A DNA stretch of 64,000 nucleotides from Geotalea toluenoxydans JCM 15764 (GTDB lineage: Bacteria > Desulfobacterota > Desulfuromonadia > Geobacterales > Geobacteraceae), in assembly GCF_001311985.1 (NCBI RefSeq), contig NZ_BBCJ01000001.1:124001-188000 (forward strand), read 5' to 3'. Shown here one piece after another: positions 13,711-22,673 of this stretch (position 1 is its first letter; each line of letters opens with the position of its first letter). The position numbers and the translations under genes were made by a program. The notes under the pieces were generated by a model, which saw only the letters and a program-made list of their open reading frames with translations, searched no databases and was not told the DNA's origin.

Positions 13711-14416
13711 AATCAGGCGGCAACATTTTTACCTCGGCAAGATCCACCCCCGTAGAGCCTTCCTTGGGGATCAGCTGGCTGAAATAGTGAATGGATGAGA
13801 AGTTGGCAGAGGGTCTCGGTGTGAGGGCGGAACTGAAACGGCTTACGTAGATCAGATATTTGATGCCGTACTGGGCCGCTGTGGACAAGTTTGTCTCGCT
13901 GTCTTCACCAAGTAGCGTCCTTTCGGGATCGTAGCTGATGCGGGAGGCCAACGCAGGCCAGAAAGCCACATCTTCCTTGGGCAGGCCAAGATCGTGGGCG
14001 GAAATGATGCCGTCAAAGTAGGAGCCGATGCGGGTTTTTCTCATCTTCAGGGTCAAAGTTTTGCTGTGGGCATTGGTCACCAGGTAAACGGCCTTGCGCT
14101 GCTGTCTGAGATAAAGCAGGAACTCGACGACAAAGGGGTGGACGGCGATAAGATGATCCACCTCTTCCTTCAGCAGTGGTATATCCAGACCTAGCTGTTC
14201 GGTCCAGTAATCTAGGTCTGTCCAGTTGAGGGTGTTTTCCTGGGAGCGGAAACGGCTGATTAGCATGGCCTTGGCATCTTTCAGCGCAATGCCGTGCTTG
14301 TCGGCATAACGTCTCGGCACATGTTCCAGCCAGAAATGATCGTCGAAATGGCGGTCCAGGAGGGTCCCGTCCATATCCAGCAGGATCGTGTCTATGTCTT
14401 TCCAGTTCAGTTCCAT
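13703..14416 (-). CDS. HAD-family hydrolase, GMP/IMP nucleotidase-like (YrfG type)
   Basis: 237 aa, intact. HAD motif I is LLDMDGTLLD, motif II lies in VYLVTNAHSKTL, and motif III/IV in GLPKEDVAFWPAL and LLGEDSETNL. The spacing and the FLEHVP-like cap sequence (DHFWLEHVPRRYA) resemble YrfG/GMP-IMP nucleotidases, which dephosphorylate purine mononucleotides. The ATG at 14416 (MELNWKDID) is chosen because it starts right before motif I; a longer upstream frame runs through the thrC terminator. Substrate is inferred, not shown. Confidence 0.8.
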   Translation of the reverse strand: MELNWKDIDTILLDMDGTLLDRHFDDHFWLEHVPRRYADKHGIALKDAKAMLISRFRSQENTLNWTDLDYWTEQLGLDIPLLKEEVDHLIAVHPFVVEFLLYLRQQRKAVYLVTNAHSKTLTLKMRKTRIGSYFDGIISAHDLGLPKEDVAFWPALASRISYDPERTLLGEDSETNLSTAAQYGIKYLIYVSRFSSALTPRPSANFSSIHYFSQLIPKEGSTGVDLAEVKMLPPDSI

Positions 14417-14446
14417 GGATTGTCTGGTTACCTTAAGTAAATGAAA

Positions 14447-14469
14447 AACCCCGCCTGAAAGACGGGGTT
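14447..14469 (-). terminator. Intrinsic terminator after thrC (minus strand)
   Basis: AACCCCG / CGGGGTT stem with 9-nt loop; on the minus strand it is followed by TTTTCATT. It lies between the thrC stop and the HAD gene start. Confidence 0.8.
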
Positions 14470-14486
14470 CTCTTGTCATTACCTAT

Positions 14487-15868
14487 TTAAAGAGCCTTTT
14501 CAGCCACGTAGTTCTGTATTGTTGCCCGGTCCGCAGGCATAATCTCGCAACGGGTCGGCAGCTGTTCTATCCCTTCCAGTGAGTCCGGCAGGGGAGGGGG
14601 ATTGCCGGTGGCCTTTTCTACTGCTTCGGCAAATTTGGCCGGGTGGGCCGTAGCCAGACATACTACTGTGCTGCCTGCCGCACAATCCTGAGCGGCCTTG
14701 ACCCGACCGCGGTATGGGGATCCAGGATATAGGAAGTTTCCCGGTGAAATGCGGCAATGGTTTCAAGGGTTTCCTCTTCGTTGACAGAGCGGGAAGCAAA
14801 GTCTTTGCGCACCCTCTCCAATTCTTCGGCCGTAAAGGTCATCCTGCCCGTTGCGGCAAACTGACTGAAACATTCGCGGACCCGGGCAGGGCTTTCATCG
14901 AACAGGTAGTAGAGGTAGCGCTCGAAGTTGGATGCCACCTGAATGTCCATGGATGGAGAGACCGTCTGGACTACCGATCCTTTGGAGTAGTCGCCATCAT
15001 TGATGAAACGGGTAAGAATGTTGTTCTCATTGGTTGCCAGCAGCAGTTTTGCTATGGGAAGTCCCATACGTTTTGCCACATATCCGGCAAAGATATCGCC
15101 GAAATTGCCGGTGGGAACGGAAAAAACCACTGGGCTTTCCTGGGCATCGGTTACCCGGAACCATGCGTAGAAATAGTAGACGACCTGGGCCAGGACCCGT
15201 GCCCAGTTAATGGAGTTAACGGCGCCCAGGGCATACTGTTCCTTGAAGGGAAGGTCGTTGAACAGGTCCTTGACTATATTCTGGCAGTCATCGAAGGTGC
15301 CATTGACCGCGATGTTGAAGACGTTTGCGTCAAGAACGGTGGTCATTTGCCGCGCCTGAATGGGTGAAGTCTTGCCGTATGGATGGAGGATGAAGATATT
15401 GATGTTTTCCTTGCCCCTGACGCCATAGATGGCAGCACTTCCCGTATCGCCGGATGTGGCACCGACGATGTTCATTTTTCTGCCGCTTTCTTTCAGCAGA
15501 TATTCGAAAAGGTTGCCGAGAAGCTGAAGGGCCACATCCTTGAAGGCCAGGGTAGGTCCATGGAAAAGCTCCAGGATATGGACGCCGTTTTTGGCTATGA
15601 CCGGGGTGATTTCTTCGTGGGCGAAGCTGTCATATGATTTATCGATGAGGTTTTTCAGGTCGGTGGCGGGAATATCGTCCACAAAGCGGGAGATTACCTG
15701 AAATGCCAGTTCACGGTAGGGGAGAGTACGCCATGCAGAAAGGGTTCCGGCGTCTATGACCGGAAAACGTTCGGGTAGAAGCAGGCCGCCATCTGTGGCA
15801 AGGCCCATCATTACAGCGTCTTTGAAGCCAACCGGAGCGATATTTCCCCTGGTGCTGATGTATTTCAT
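14487..15868 (-). CDS. thrC: Threonine synthase (frameshifted near 3' end)
   Basis: PLP enzyme converting phosphohomoserine to threonine. The start MKYISTRG with ATDGGLLLPE is typical, followed by the PLP lysine motif HGPTLAFKDVALQLLG, GATSGDTGSAAI, VPTGNFGDIFAGYVAKRMGLP and ATNENNILTRF. A G is missing near 14705 (GGGGTCAAG read as GGGTCAAG) close to the C-terminal DPHTAVG motif; restored, the protein is 460 aa. Encoded opposite hom, and followed by its own terminator. Confidence 0.94.
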
Positions 15869-15981
15869 GGTCTTGTTCTCTCTGTGGAAATTGATGGTGT
15901 TGCCATTGAATCCAGGCATCTTAGCAGGTAAGAGGCGAAAAGTGAAGGGTTGCAAGGCCGTTTTTATTCCTGTGGCCGAAA

Positions 15982-16908
15982 TTATTGTTTTTCTGTCTCC
16001 TTGAGCAGTGATTCCCGCTCTTCCATGAGCTGCCGGCATTTCTTCTGGTTGCCCATCTTGTCATGGAGCCTGGCCATGAGGAGCAGGTCTTCCGCCGCAG
16101 CTTGCCGATCTCCATCGTTCATGCTTACGCTCTGGGCACGCCCGTAGAAGGAGATGGCTTCTGCATTACTATTCGTATAAGCATGAACAGCGGCAATACC
16201 ACGCAGATCAGCGGCGATTTTTCGACTTTTGCCGAGAGTCTTGTCCAGTTGGAGAGCCTTGCCGAAAGCATCAAGAGCTTCAGCGGTGCGTTTACCGTTG
16301 GAATGAATAGTGCCCAAAAGGCGCAGCGCATTCGCCTCTTCTTCTGTCTGGCTGTTATTTCTACTTAAGATAAGCGCCTTATCAGCCTGCTCTTTTGCCG
16401 CATCATGCTGTTTTCCCAGATACAGTATCCTGGCAAGCAGGTTGGTTGCCGCCGTTGTCTTGCTGCCAGTTGCTGCCGCAATTGACTTTGCTGCCCATTC
16501 CTGTGCGCCGGCCAGGTTCTTCAACTGGAGTTCGACGCTACTTTTTTCGAAGGCTACTTCAGAAAAGATATCTGATTCAGGCGTTACCAGTTCCAGTGCC
16601 TGATTTACTGCTTTCAGGGCCGAGTCTGCATCTCCCGTGTGGCGATTGACCCTTGAGATGTTCACCAGTGCCACTAACTTGCCTTCCGTATTATCGACAG
16701 ACCCGTTTATTCTCAGTGATTCACTAAACTCTTCCAGGGCCAGTTCGTGGTTTCCCCGGGCCTCGGCCTTGATCCCTCGCAGGTTGTGATTGACAGCCTC
16801 CAGCTGAGGCCCCGACAGGCGCGGCAGGTCCTTACTGCAACCGGAACCGATAATTGCCAAGAGTGAAAGCACGATGTAACAGAAGGTGAATATTCTGGGG
16901 CTAATCAT
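15982..16908 (-). CDS. TPR-repeat lipoprotein of the MCE operon
   Basis: About 308 aa. The ATG at 16908 gives a hydrophobic signal (IFTFCYIVLSLLAIIGSGC) ending in a cysteine that could be lipidated, although the residue at -3 is glycine rather than leucine. The rest is helical repeat: ANHNLRGIKAEARGN-type, ALEEFSESLRI, ALKAVNQALEL, ALDAFGKALQLDK and AISFYGRAQS are TPR-like. It overlaps the end of the MCE gene by 8 bp, so it belongs to the same transcript and is likely a periplasmic partner of that transporter. The frame is intact. Confidence 0.72.
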   Translation of the reverse strand: MISPRIFTFCYIVLSLLAIIGSGCSKDLPRLSGPQLEAVNHNLRGIKAEARGNHELALEEFSESLRINGSVDNTEGKLVALVNISRVNRHTGDADSALKAVNQALELVTPESDIFSEVAFEKSSVELQLKNLAGAQEWAAKSIAAATGSKTTAATNLLARILYLGKQHDAAKEQADKALILSRNNSQTEEEANALRLLGTIHSNGKRTAEALDAFGKALQLDKTLGKSRKIAADLRGIAAVHAYTNSNAEAISFYGRAQSVSMNDGDRQAAAEDLLLMARLHDKMGNQKKCRQLMEERESLLKETEKQ

Positions 16909-17872
16909 GGCTGTCACCTGGGACGAACTGACGTTGATCCGCAGCCGGGACGTGGTTTTTAAATGGCCACATATCCTTGACGGCATTCAGCACCGTATCT
17001 GCCCCGCCATGACGTCTTCAGCCTTGTTCATCAGCTTCGGAACCCTCGGCATGGCTTTTTCCGATGTTTTCTGCAACTGCAGTGTGGTCTTTTCCAGATG
17101 ATCCATGCTTGCATCGACCTTTTGCAGTAATGGGGGAAGGCTTTTCTCCAGATTGGCCACTGACCTGTCCACCTTTTCCAGGGTAGGACAGGGCTGAAAC
17201 CTTGGCGTTGGTGTTGTTCAGAACATCGACTCCGCTTTTGGTCAGGGTGCTGACATTGTCCCTGGAGGAGACGAGCAGGTCGTCCACCTTTTCCCTGGTA
17301 CCCTGCAACTGCTGAGTCAGCAGCTTTATGTTGCCCAGCGACTGCTTGATATCACCATTGGGGTCATTGATATAGCTGATGATTTCCTTGACCTCAATCA
17401 ACACCGGCTTGACCTCTTCGGCTATATCATTGGCAACTTCTTCCAGGCCTTTGCTCTTTTCAAAATTTATCGTATCGCCGTTCTTGAGGACCATTGCCTT
17501 GGCGGAACCTGCTGTTACCTCTATGATGCTGTCACCAACCAGCCCTTCCTTTACCAGTCTTGCACTGGAATCACTCTTGATCCATTTTTGATATTTCTTG
17601 TTAACCTCTATCTCGATGTCAACCATGGCCTGTTCATTGAGGTTTATGCTTTTAATTCGCCCTATCCTGAACCCTGAAAGTTTCACGGGCATTCCTTTGG
17701 CGAAGCCGGTGCCCTTTTCAGTAGTAAACTTCAGCTTGTACTTGGGGGTGAGAAGGTCCTTGTCGGCCCCGATGAACAGTACGACTGCCAATGCGCCTAC
17801 TATGGCAATAGCTGCAAACAGCCCGATCTTCTTTTCCAGATGTTTGAAACGGACATCTTCTTCTTTTATCAT
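16901..17872 (-). CDS. MCE/MlaD-family substrate-binding protein (two frameshifts)
   Basis: About 323 aa, one N-terminal membrane anchor (IGLFAAIAIVGALAVVLFIGA, residues ~17-37) and an MCE domain at ~42-120 (GTGFAKGMPVKLSGFRIGRI, LVKEGLVGDSIIEV). The remainder is a long helical region (KQSLGNIKLLTQQLQGTREKV), typical of MlaD-like proteins that form a hexameric ring or tunnel for phospholipids. Frame changes lie near 17190 (extra C or loss of two bases) and near 16998 (lost G); restored, it ends at the stop inside the start of the TPR gene. ATG overlaps the stop of the ABC gene. Confidence 0.85.
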
Positions 17873-18533
17873 GATAGCAGTCCCTGGTTTATGTGGATGG
17901 CCCTGGCAGCCTTTATCATGGTAAGGATATCAGGGCTGGATGAGATGAAAAGGGAGGTTCTCCCGGCTTTTTCCCCATGGAATTCCATGGCTGTGTTTAT
18001 AAAAAGACGTCTTTCCTCATGGTTCAGCCCCAGAAGTGGGGATTCATAGACCATCAGTTCCGGATCCATGAGCATGGCCCTGGCAAAACCTGCCATTTTT
18101 TTATGATGGAACGGCGTGTGACCGGGCAGTTGCATCAACTCTCCCGGATAACCCACCCTTTTCAGAGCAGAACTACCAATCTTTTCAATCTCGCGTCGTT
18201 CAGTCTGGTCATGTATGAAAGGGGCAGGGTGACGTTTTCCCATATTTTCAGATTCGAGATGAGGCCACCGTTGGCATAGACAAGGCCGATCCGTTTTCGA
18301 AATTCATACAGCTTGTTTCCGGTCAAGGAAGACGGGGTGTTGCCGAAGACGGAAAATTCTCCCCGGTCCGGATCGATGAAACCAAGGATCAGCCTTGCCA
18401 GCCAGGCGTCAACTTCTTCCTTGGCAGTAATGATGACGGTCATGGATCCTTTTGTTACTGCAAAAGAGACATCATGCAGCAGGTCGCTCCAGGCGATCTT
18501 TTCAGCTTTTATTATCTCAGGCACATTGTCCAT
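17869..18533 (-). CDS. ABC transporter ATPase-like subunit with degenerate catalytic motifs (frameshifted)
   Basis: About 221 aa in the position of MlaF, between the MlaE-like permease and the MCE gene. The fold follows MlaF throughout (FxDPDRGEFSVFG, RKRIGLVYxNGGLISNLKIWENVTLPL, RAMLMDPELMVYESP). Every catalytic motif is altered: Walker A reads TAKEEVDAWLARL with no GxxGxGK[ST]; Q-loop glutamine is A in VYANG; signature is LPGHT instead of LSGGM; Walker B is LMVYES instead of LLLYDEP; the switch histidine is replaced (FISSSPDI). One G seems missing near 18214, which does not affect those motifs. Probably a non-hydrolysing pseudo-ATPase. Confidence 0.8.
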
Positions 18534-18551
18534 AGTTGATGTATTTGCACC

Positions 18552-19325
18552 TTATAAAAGAGAGATCAGCGTTATGATGCCATCGAGCACGAATACGAGA
18601 AAGAGACTCTGCATGACCCCCTTAGTCGCCGCCTGGGGAATCTGTGTCGCACTTTTCCCTACGCCAAGTCCATGTCTGCAACAGGCGGCAGAGAGAAAAA
18701 GGCCGAAAAACAGGCTCTTGATGAAAGACATCCCCAGCTCTTTGAGGGTCAGTATTGAGAATATGCTCTGGGCGAATTTGTCGAAAGGGACATGCCAGCC
18801 GATTGCAGCGACAACAAAACCTCCCAATATGGCGGCAATCTCGAAATAGATCGTCAGTATTACTACAGAGGTGGTGACACCGATGATCCTGGGCATTATA
18901 AGGTAACGGTCAGCAGGAATTCCCAGGGATTCGATGCTTTCAATCTCATTGTTGATCTTCATGTAGCCAAGTTCTGTGGCGATAGCAGTGCCACTTCTGG
19001 CAATGATAATGATGGCCGTCAACACAGGGCCCAGCTCTCTGATAACCACCCACACCAGAACGCGTCCGGTCAGTGTCTCGTTCGCCCCGACCAGGCTGAT
19101 TATCTGGGTGATGATGACAATGCCAATCGTTACCGAGATGATGACAATAACTTTCAACGATTCAAGGCCGGTGAAATAAATCTGTTTTCGCAGGACAGCC
19201 ATGATCGGACGTCTGCCCTGTTTAAAGGAAAGGAACAAGTTCCTGAAGGCCTGGATGATGGTTTCAACAAGTCCCATCCCGGTCAGCAGCAGTTTCAGTA
19301 TCCATTTACCGAGGGCTGTGATCAT
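18552..19325 (-). CDS. mlaE: MlaE-family ABC transporter permease
   Basis: 257 aa, intact. Integral inner-membrane permease of MCE-type phospholipid transporters: FRQIYFTG-like segment (LRKQIYFTGLESLKVI), RELGPVLTAIIIIARSGTAIATELG, and PRIIGVTTSVVILTIYFEIAAILGG are the conserved MlaE blocks. Five or so membrane segments. It is the first gene of the minus-strand operon mlaE - ABC-like - MCE - TPR lipoprotein; MlaB and MlaC homologues are not seen next to it. Confidence 0.9.
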   Translation of the reverse strand: MITALGKWILKLLLTGMGLVETIIQAFRNLFLSFKQGRRPIMAVLRKQIYFTGLESLKVIVIISVTIGIVIITQIISLVGANETLTGRVLVWVVIRELGPVLTAIIIIARSGTAIATELGYMKINNEIESIESLGIPADRYLIMPRIIGVTTSVVILTIYFEIAAILGGFVVAAIGWHVPFDKFAQSIFSILTLKELGMSFIKSLFFGLFLSAACCRHGLGVGKSATQIPQAATKGVMQSLFLVFVLDGIITLISLL

Positions 19326-19340
19326 CGGTTGGGCACGCTG

Positions 19341-20096
19341 TCAGAATTCATAAATATTGCCGTCACGCAGCAGCTCGATCTGTTCCACGCCCAGATCGTC
19401 AAGTTCGGATGCTATTTTGTCGTAGTGCTGCGGTTTCGGGTGGGTGATCAGGATGCGTGGCGGCAGATTTTTCATCTTCTTAAGTTCTGTGGCAAGCAGG
19501 GCTGGCGTAAGATGTCTGGTCAGAAGCGCCAGCTTTTCCATTTCATTGGGAAAGGATACTTCGACAATAAGAGCTGAAATGTTGTCTGTGAAATCCCAGA
19601 GCCTGTCAGTGGGGCCGGTATCACCGGTATATATGATGGACTTGTTACCCTTGCGGACAATGTATCCCACCGCAGGTACGGTGTGATTGACTTCGACGGC
19701 CATGACCTTATAATCGCCGACTTCCAGTTCCACCTCCGGAACAATCGGATTGTATCGTATGACCGGATGGGTGGACGGAATCTTGCTGAAATCGGGCCAG
19801 ATCACATCGTTGAGTAGGTGTGTACTCAGTGATTCAATGGTTTCCCTGATGCCGTAAATGGTCAGACTCTTGTTGAGTTCCTTGATGACGATGTTGTCGG
19901 CAAGCATGGGAATGCCACGAATATGGTCCAGATGAGCGTGGGTGATGAATATCTGTGCAATCGCCCATTGTTCATGTTCTGAAAGCACTGCGCCAATGGT
20001 GCCTGCATCGAGCAACAGGCTGTCATCCACCAGAAATGCCGAGGGGTGAAAATGGGGGAACTCAGCCCCGGCACAACCCAGTACACGTAATTTCAT
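19341..20096 (-). CDS. Metallo-beta-lactamase-fold hydrolase, class II cyclic-nucleotide phosphodiesterase-like
   Basis: 251 aa, intact. The metal motif THAHLDHIRGIPML matches the class II cAMP phosphodiesterase pattern (HxHLDH), with NHTVPAVGY, YTGDTGPTDRLW and a late LITHPKP histidine. The protein starts MKLRVLGCAGAEFPHFHPSAFLVDDSLLLDAG, which also fits that family. It would be cytoplasmic and bind two metals. It ends 15 bp before mlaE and may be co-transcribed with it. The actual substrate is not shown by sequence; RNase Z-like or other activities remain possible. Confidence 0.78.
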   Translation of the reverse strand: MKLRVLGCAGAEFPHFHPSAFLVDDSLLLDAGTIGAVLSEHEQWAIAQIFITHAHLDHIRGIPMLADNIVIKELNKSLTIYGIRETIESLSTHLLNDVIWPDFSKIPSTHPVIRYNPIVPEVELEVGDYKVMAVEVNHTVPAVGYIVRKGNKSIIYTGDTGPTDRLWDFTDNISALIVEVSFPNEMEKLALLTRHLTPALLATELKKMKNLPPRILITHPKPQHYDKIASELDDLGVEQIELLRDGNIYEF

Positions 20097-20359
20097 GCGA
20101 TTTCCTCAGTACTTCCGTATTGGCGAATGGACTTGTTTGCCTTTAATTCATGTGCCGCAATTCATACTCGCGCTATGTTATATCTTTTGACTAATGAAAA
20201 CCAGCAGTTTCTATCAAATACTACCGTGAAACGCTTTTTCGTCAATGCAAGCAGAAGACCGTTGGGAAAAGGATTTATACGATAAAATTTTCTAAAATAA
20301 ATGCTTGCCTTTTGGCCATCTGCATGATAAAGAGAAGATCACAAGTAAATGTTCACTGA
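20097..20359. other. Intergenic region between divergent genes
   Basis: AT-rich divergent gap between the phosphodiesterase-like gene (minus) and rimP (plus). A possible -35 TTGCCT at 20305-20310 followed by ATGATAAAG at 20324 could start the rimP operon, but the -10 is poor. No RNA gene or ORF was recognised. Confidence 0.4.
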
Positions 20360-20390
20360 AAGTGAGCTCCTCCGGCTCACTTTTTTTTAT
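20360..20390 (+). terminator. Attenuator-like hairpin in the rimP-nusA leader
   Basis: AAGTGAGC (20360-20367) pairs with GCTCACTT (20375-20382), 7-nt loop, followed directly by a run of T to 20388, only 10 bp before the rimP start. A complete intrinsic terminator in the leader suggests transcription attenuation of this operon. Confidence 0.75.
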
Positions 20391-20399
20391 GGGAAAATT

Positions 20400-20879
20400 A
20401 TGGCAAAAGTCGATGTGGTCTCCCGGGTAACCGAACTTGCAGAACAGGTACTGTCCTCTCTGGGCATGGAACTTGTTGAGCTTGAATATAAGCACGAGGG
20501 AAGAGAACTGGTGCTGCGGCTTTTCGTAGACAAGGATGGCGGTGTTACCCTGGACGATTGTACAGCGGTCAGTCGTGAATTGTCCGAGATTCTCGAAGTG
20601 GAAGATATTATTCCTGGACATTACCGTTTCGAAGTCTCTTCCCCCGGTCTGGATCGCCCCCTGAAAAAGGATTCAGATTACGAGAAATACGCGGGGAGGC
20701 TGGTAAAAATAAGAACTTTTGAAGCCCTGGCCGACGATGCAGGTAACAAGCGAAAAACCTTTCTCGGCGAACTGAAAGGCCTCAAGGAGGGACAGGTGCA
20801 TATTGCCCTGAAGGAAGGACAAAATGCCGCCATCCCCCTGGATAAAATTGCCAAAGCCAATCTGGAATTCGAATTCTGA
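20400..20879 (+). CDS. rimP: Ribosome maturation factor RimP
   Basis: 159 aa, intact. Needed for 30S subunit maturation. Family segments: [42 protein letters not shown], and the SSPGLDRPL motif. The ATG at 20400 is used; a frame upstream of it would be read through the terminator hairpin. First gene of rimP-nusA-ylxR-infB-rbfA-nrnA-truB-rpsO-pnp. Confidence 0.93.
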   Translation: MAKVDVVSRVTELAEQVLSSLGMELVELEYKHEGRELVLRLFVDKDGGVTLDDCTAVSRELSEILEVEDIIPGHYRFEVSSPGLDRPLKKDSDYEKYAGRLVKIRTFEALADDAGNKRKTFLGELKGLKEGQVHIALKEGQNAAIPLDKIAKANLEFEF

Positions 20880-20925
20880 TTCAGTGAAATAATCTATATC
20901 AAGCAGGTATTAAGGAGATAGAAAC

Positions 20926-22065
20926 GTGGAAACGAACTTCAACCTCAAGCATACTATCGATCAGATCGTAAAAGAAAAGGGGATTGATAAAGATGTGGTG
21001 CTGGAGGCTCTTGAGCAGGCGGTTCTGACCGCTGCCAACAAAAAATTCCGCAACACCCGTGACCTTGAGGCCCATTATAATCCCGAGATCGGTGAAGTTG
21101 AATTGTTCGAGTTTGTGACCGTTGTTGATGAGGTGCAGGATTCCTATAAGGAGATCGACCTTGAAGAGGCGCGGGAGATCGACCTGAAGTGGAAGTAGGG
21201 GACTCTCTCGGGATGAAGATGGATGCCAGCGGTTTCAGCCGCATCGCTGCCCAGACTGCCAAGCAGGTCATTATTCAGAAGGTGCGTGAAGCGGAACGGG
21301 AAACTATCTTCAATGAATTTCAGGAGCGCCAGGGAGAGGTTATCAATGGCGTGGTCCGTCGTTTTGAAAAGGGAGATCTGGTGGTGGATCTTGGTCGCGC
21401 CGAGGCACTGCTTTCGCATAAGGAGCAGGCTCCGCGGGAGGTATATCGTCAAGGGGATCGCGTCAAGGCACTCATTACCGAGATCAGAATGACCACCAAA
21501 GGGCCGCAGATTCTTCTTTCCCGTACCCATCCCATGATGCTGGCCAAATTGTTCGAGCTGAAGTGCCGGAAATTGCAGAGGGGATCGTCGAGGTAAAGAA
21601 TGTTGTCAGGGAGCCGGGCAGCCGGGCGAAGATAGCAGTCTATTCCCACGATTCGGATGTGGATCCGGTTGGCGCCTGTGTAGGTATGCGCGGCAGCAGG
21701 GTGCAGAACGTAGTGTCCGAACTTCGTGGAGAAAAGATCGATATAATTCCCTGGTCCGAGGATGTGGCACGTTTTGCCTGTAATGCGCTGGCTCCGGCAG
21801 TTGTTTCCAAGGTCTACGTGGATGAAGACAATCGGGCCATGGAGATAGTCGTTGCCGACGACCAGTTGTCCCTTGCCATTGGCAAGCGGGGACAGAATGT
21901 GCGCCTGGCGGCAAAGCTTACCGGCTGGAGGATCGACATAAAGAGCGAGACCCGCGTAGCCGAAGCCGAACTGCTGCAGTTTGCCTCCTACGATGCACCG
22001 AAGAAGAGGCCGTTGAAGAAGAAACCCCTGAGGAGATTACTCCTACCGAAGAATCGGAGGAGTGA
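20926..22065 (+). CDS. nusA: Transcription termination/antitermination protein NusA (three frameshifts)
   Basis: RNA polymerase-binding factor controlling pausing, termination and antitermination. GTG start with AAGGAGAT upstream. N-terminal domain (residues ~1-125), S1 domain (~135-200: [27 protein letters not shown]), then two KH domains ([14 protein letters not shown] and [19 protein letters not shown]). Single-base losses near 21187, 21560 and 21998 split it into four frames; the last restores an acidic C-terminal tail ([12 protein letters not shown]) and the stop at 22063. Restored length about 380 aa. Confidence 0.94.
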
Positions 22066-22082
22066 TAATCAGAAGTCTGCCC

Positions 22083-22379
22083 ATGGTAGAAAACGGCCCG
22101 GAAAGAACCTGCATTTTTTGCAGGACCACCAGAGGCAAACAAGAGTTGCTTCGCTTTGTTCTGTCGCCGGACCGTCTGCTGGTTCCCGACCTTTTGGCCA
22201 AGCTTCCCGGTCGAGGTGCTTACACCTGCATGGCCGTATCCTGTGTGAAGGGTGCTGCTGAAAAAAAACAATTCAGCCGCGCATTCAAGGGAGAGGTCAA
22301 GGGGGCAGATGCTGCAGCTGGTAAATCAGCTCAGGATCAGGATGGAGGAACGGATAGCTTCCTACGTCTCACTGGCTAA
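22083..22379 (+). CDS. ylxR: YlxR (DUF448) family protein, perhaps fused to the next domain
   Basis: Small RNA/nucleic-acid-binding protein of the nusA-infB operon. The YlxR signature [22 protein letters not shown] is clear, followed by [18 protein letters not shown]. The ATG at 22083 is the likely start; a GTG at 22062 overlapping the nusA stop is also in frame. As sequenced it ends at 22379 with a tail not expected for the family. A frame change near 22320 would instead fuse it to the L7Ae-like domain that follows, an arrangement I consider about as likely as two overlapping genes. Confidence 0.82.
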   Translation: MVENGPERTCIFCRTTRGKQELLRFVLSPDRLLVPDLLAKLPGRGAYTCMAVSCVKGAAEKKQFSRAFKGEVKGADAAAGKSAQDQDGGTDSFLRLTG

Positions 22380-22670
22380 CAAGGCTGGCAAGGTTTCTTC
22401 AGGAACGGATATGTTCTGGAGCGGATGAAAGACCGCCTGCCCGGCTTTCTTTTCATCGCCTCGGACATCTCCGCGGATATCGGACAGAAGGTAAAAACCC
22501 AGGCTGAAAGAAACGGGGTTGAATACTGCACCCTTTTTGATAAAGAGAAGTTAGGTGCATTGATCGGCAAAGAAATGAGAGTTGTAGTGGCAATCCAGGT
22601 GGGCGGTTTCATTGGCCCACTAAAGCAGGAGACAGCAAAGTTGAGGAACTTCTTCGAGGAGGGACGATAG
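22309..22670 (+). CDS. L7Ae/YlxQ-like ribosomal protein domain (frameshifted; separate gene or YlxR C-terminus)
   Basis: L7Ae/L30e-fold RNA-binding protein, about 120 aa. [20 protein letters not shown] is the typical start of the fold, followed by LFIASDISADIGQKV and YCTLFDKEKLGALIGKEMRVVVAI. A G is missing near 22411 (ATGGTTCTG read as ATGTTCTG). If separate, it starts at the ATG at 22309, which has AAGGGGG upstream and overlaps ylxR by 71 bp. Lies 3 bp before infB. Confidence 0.78.
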
Positions 22671-22673
22671 TAG

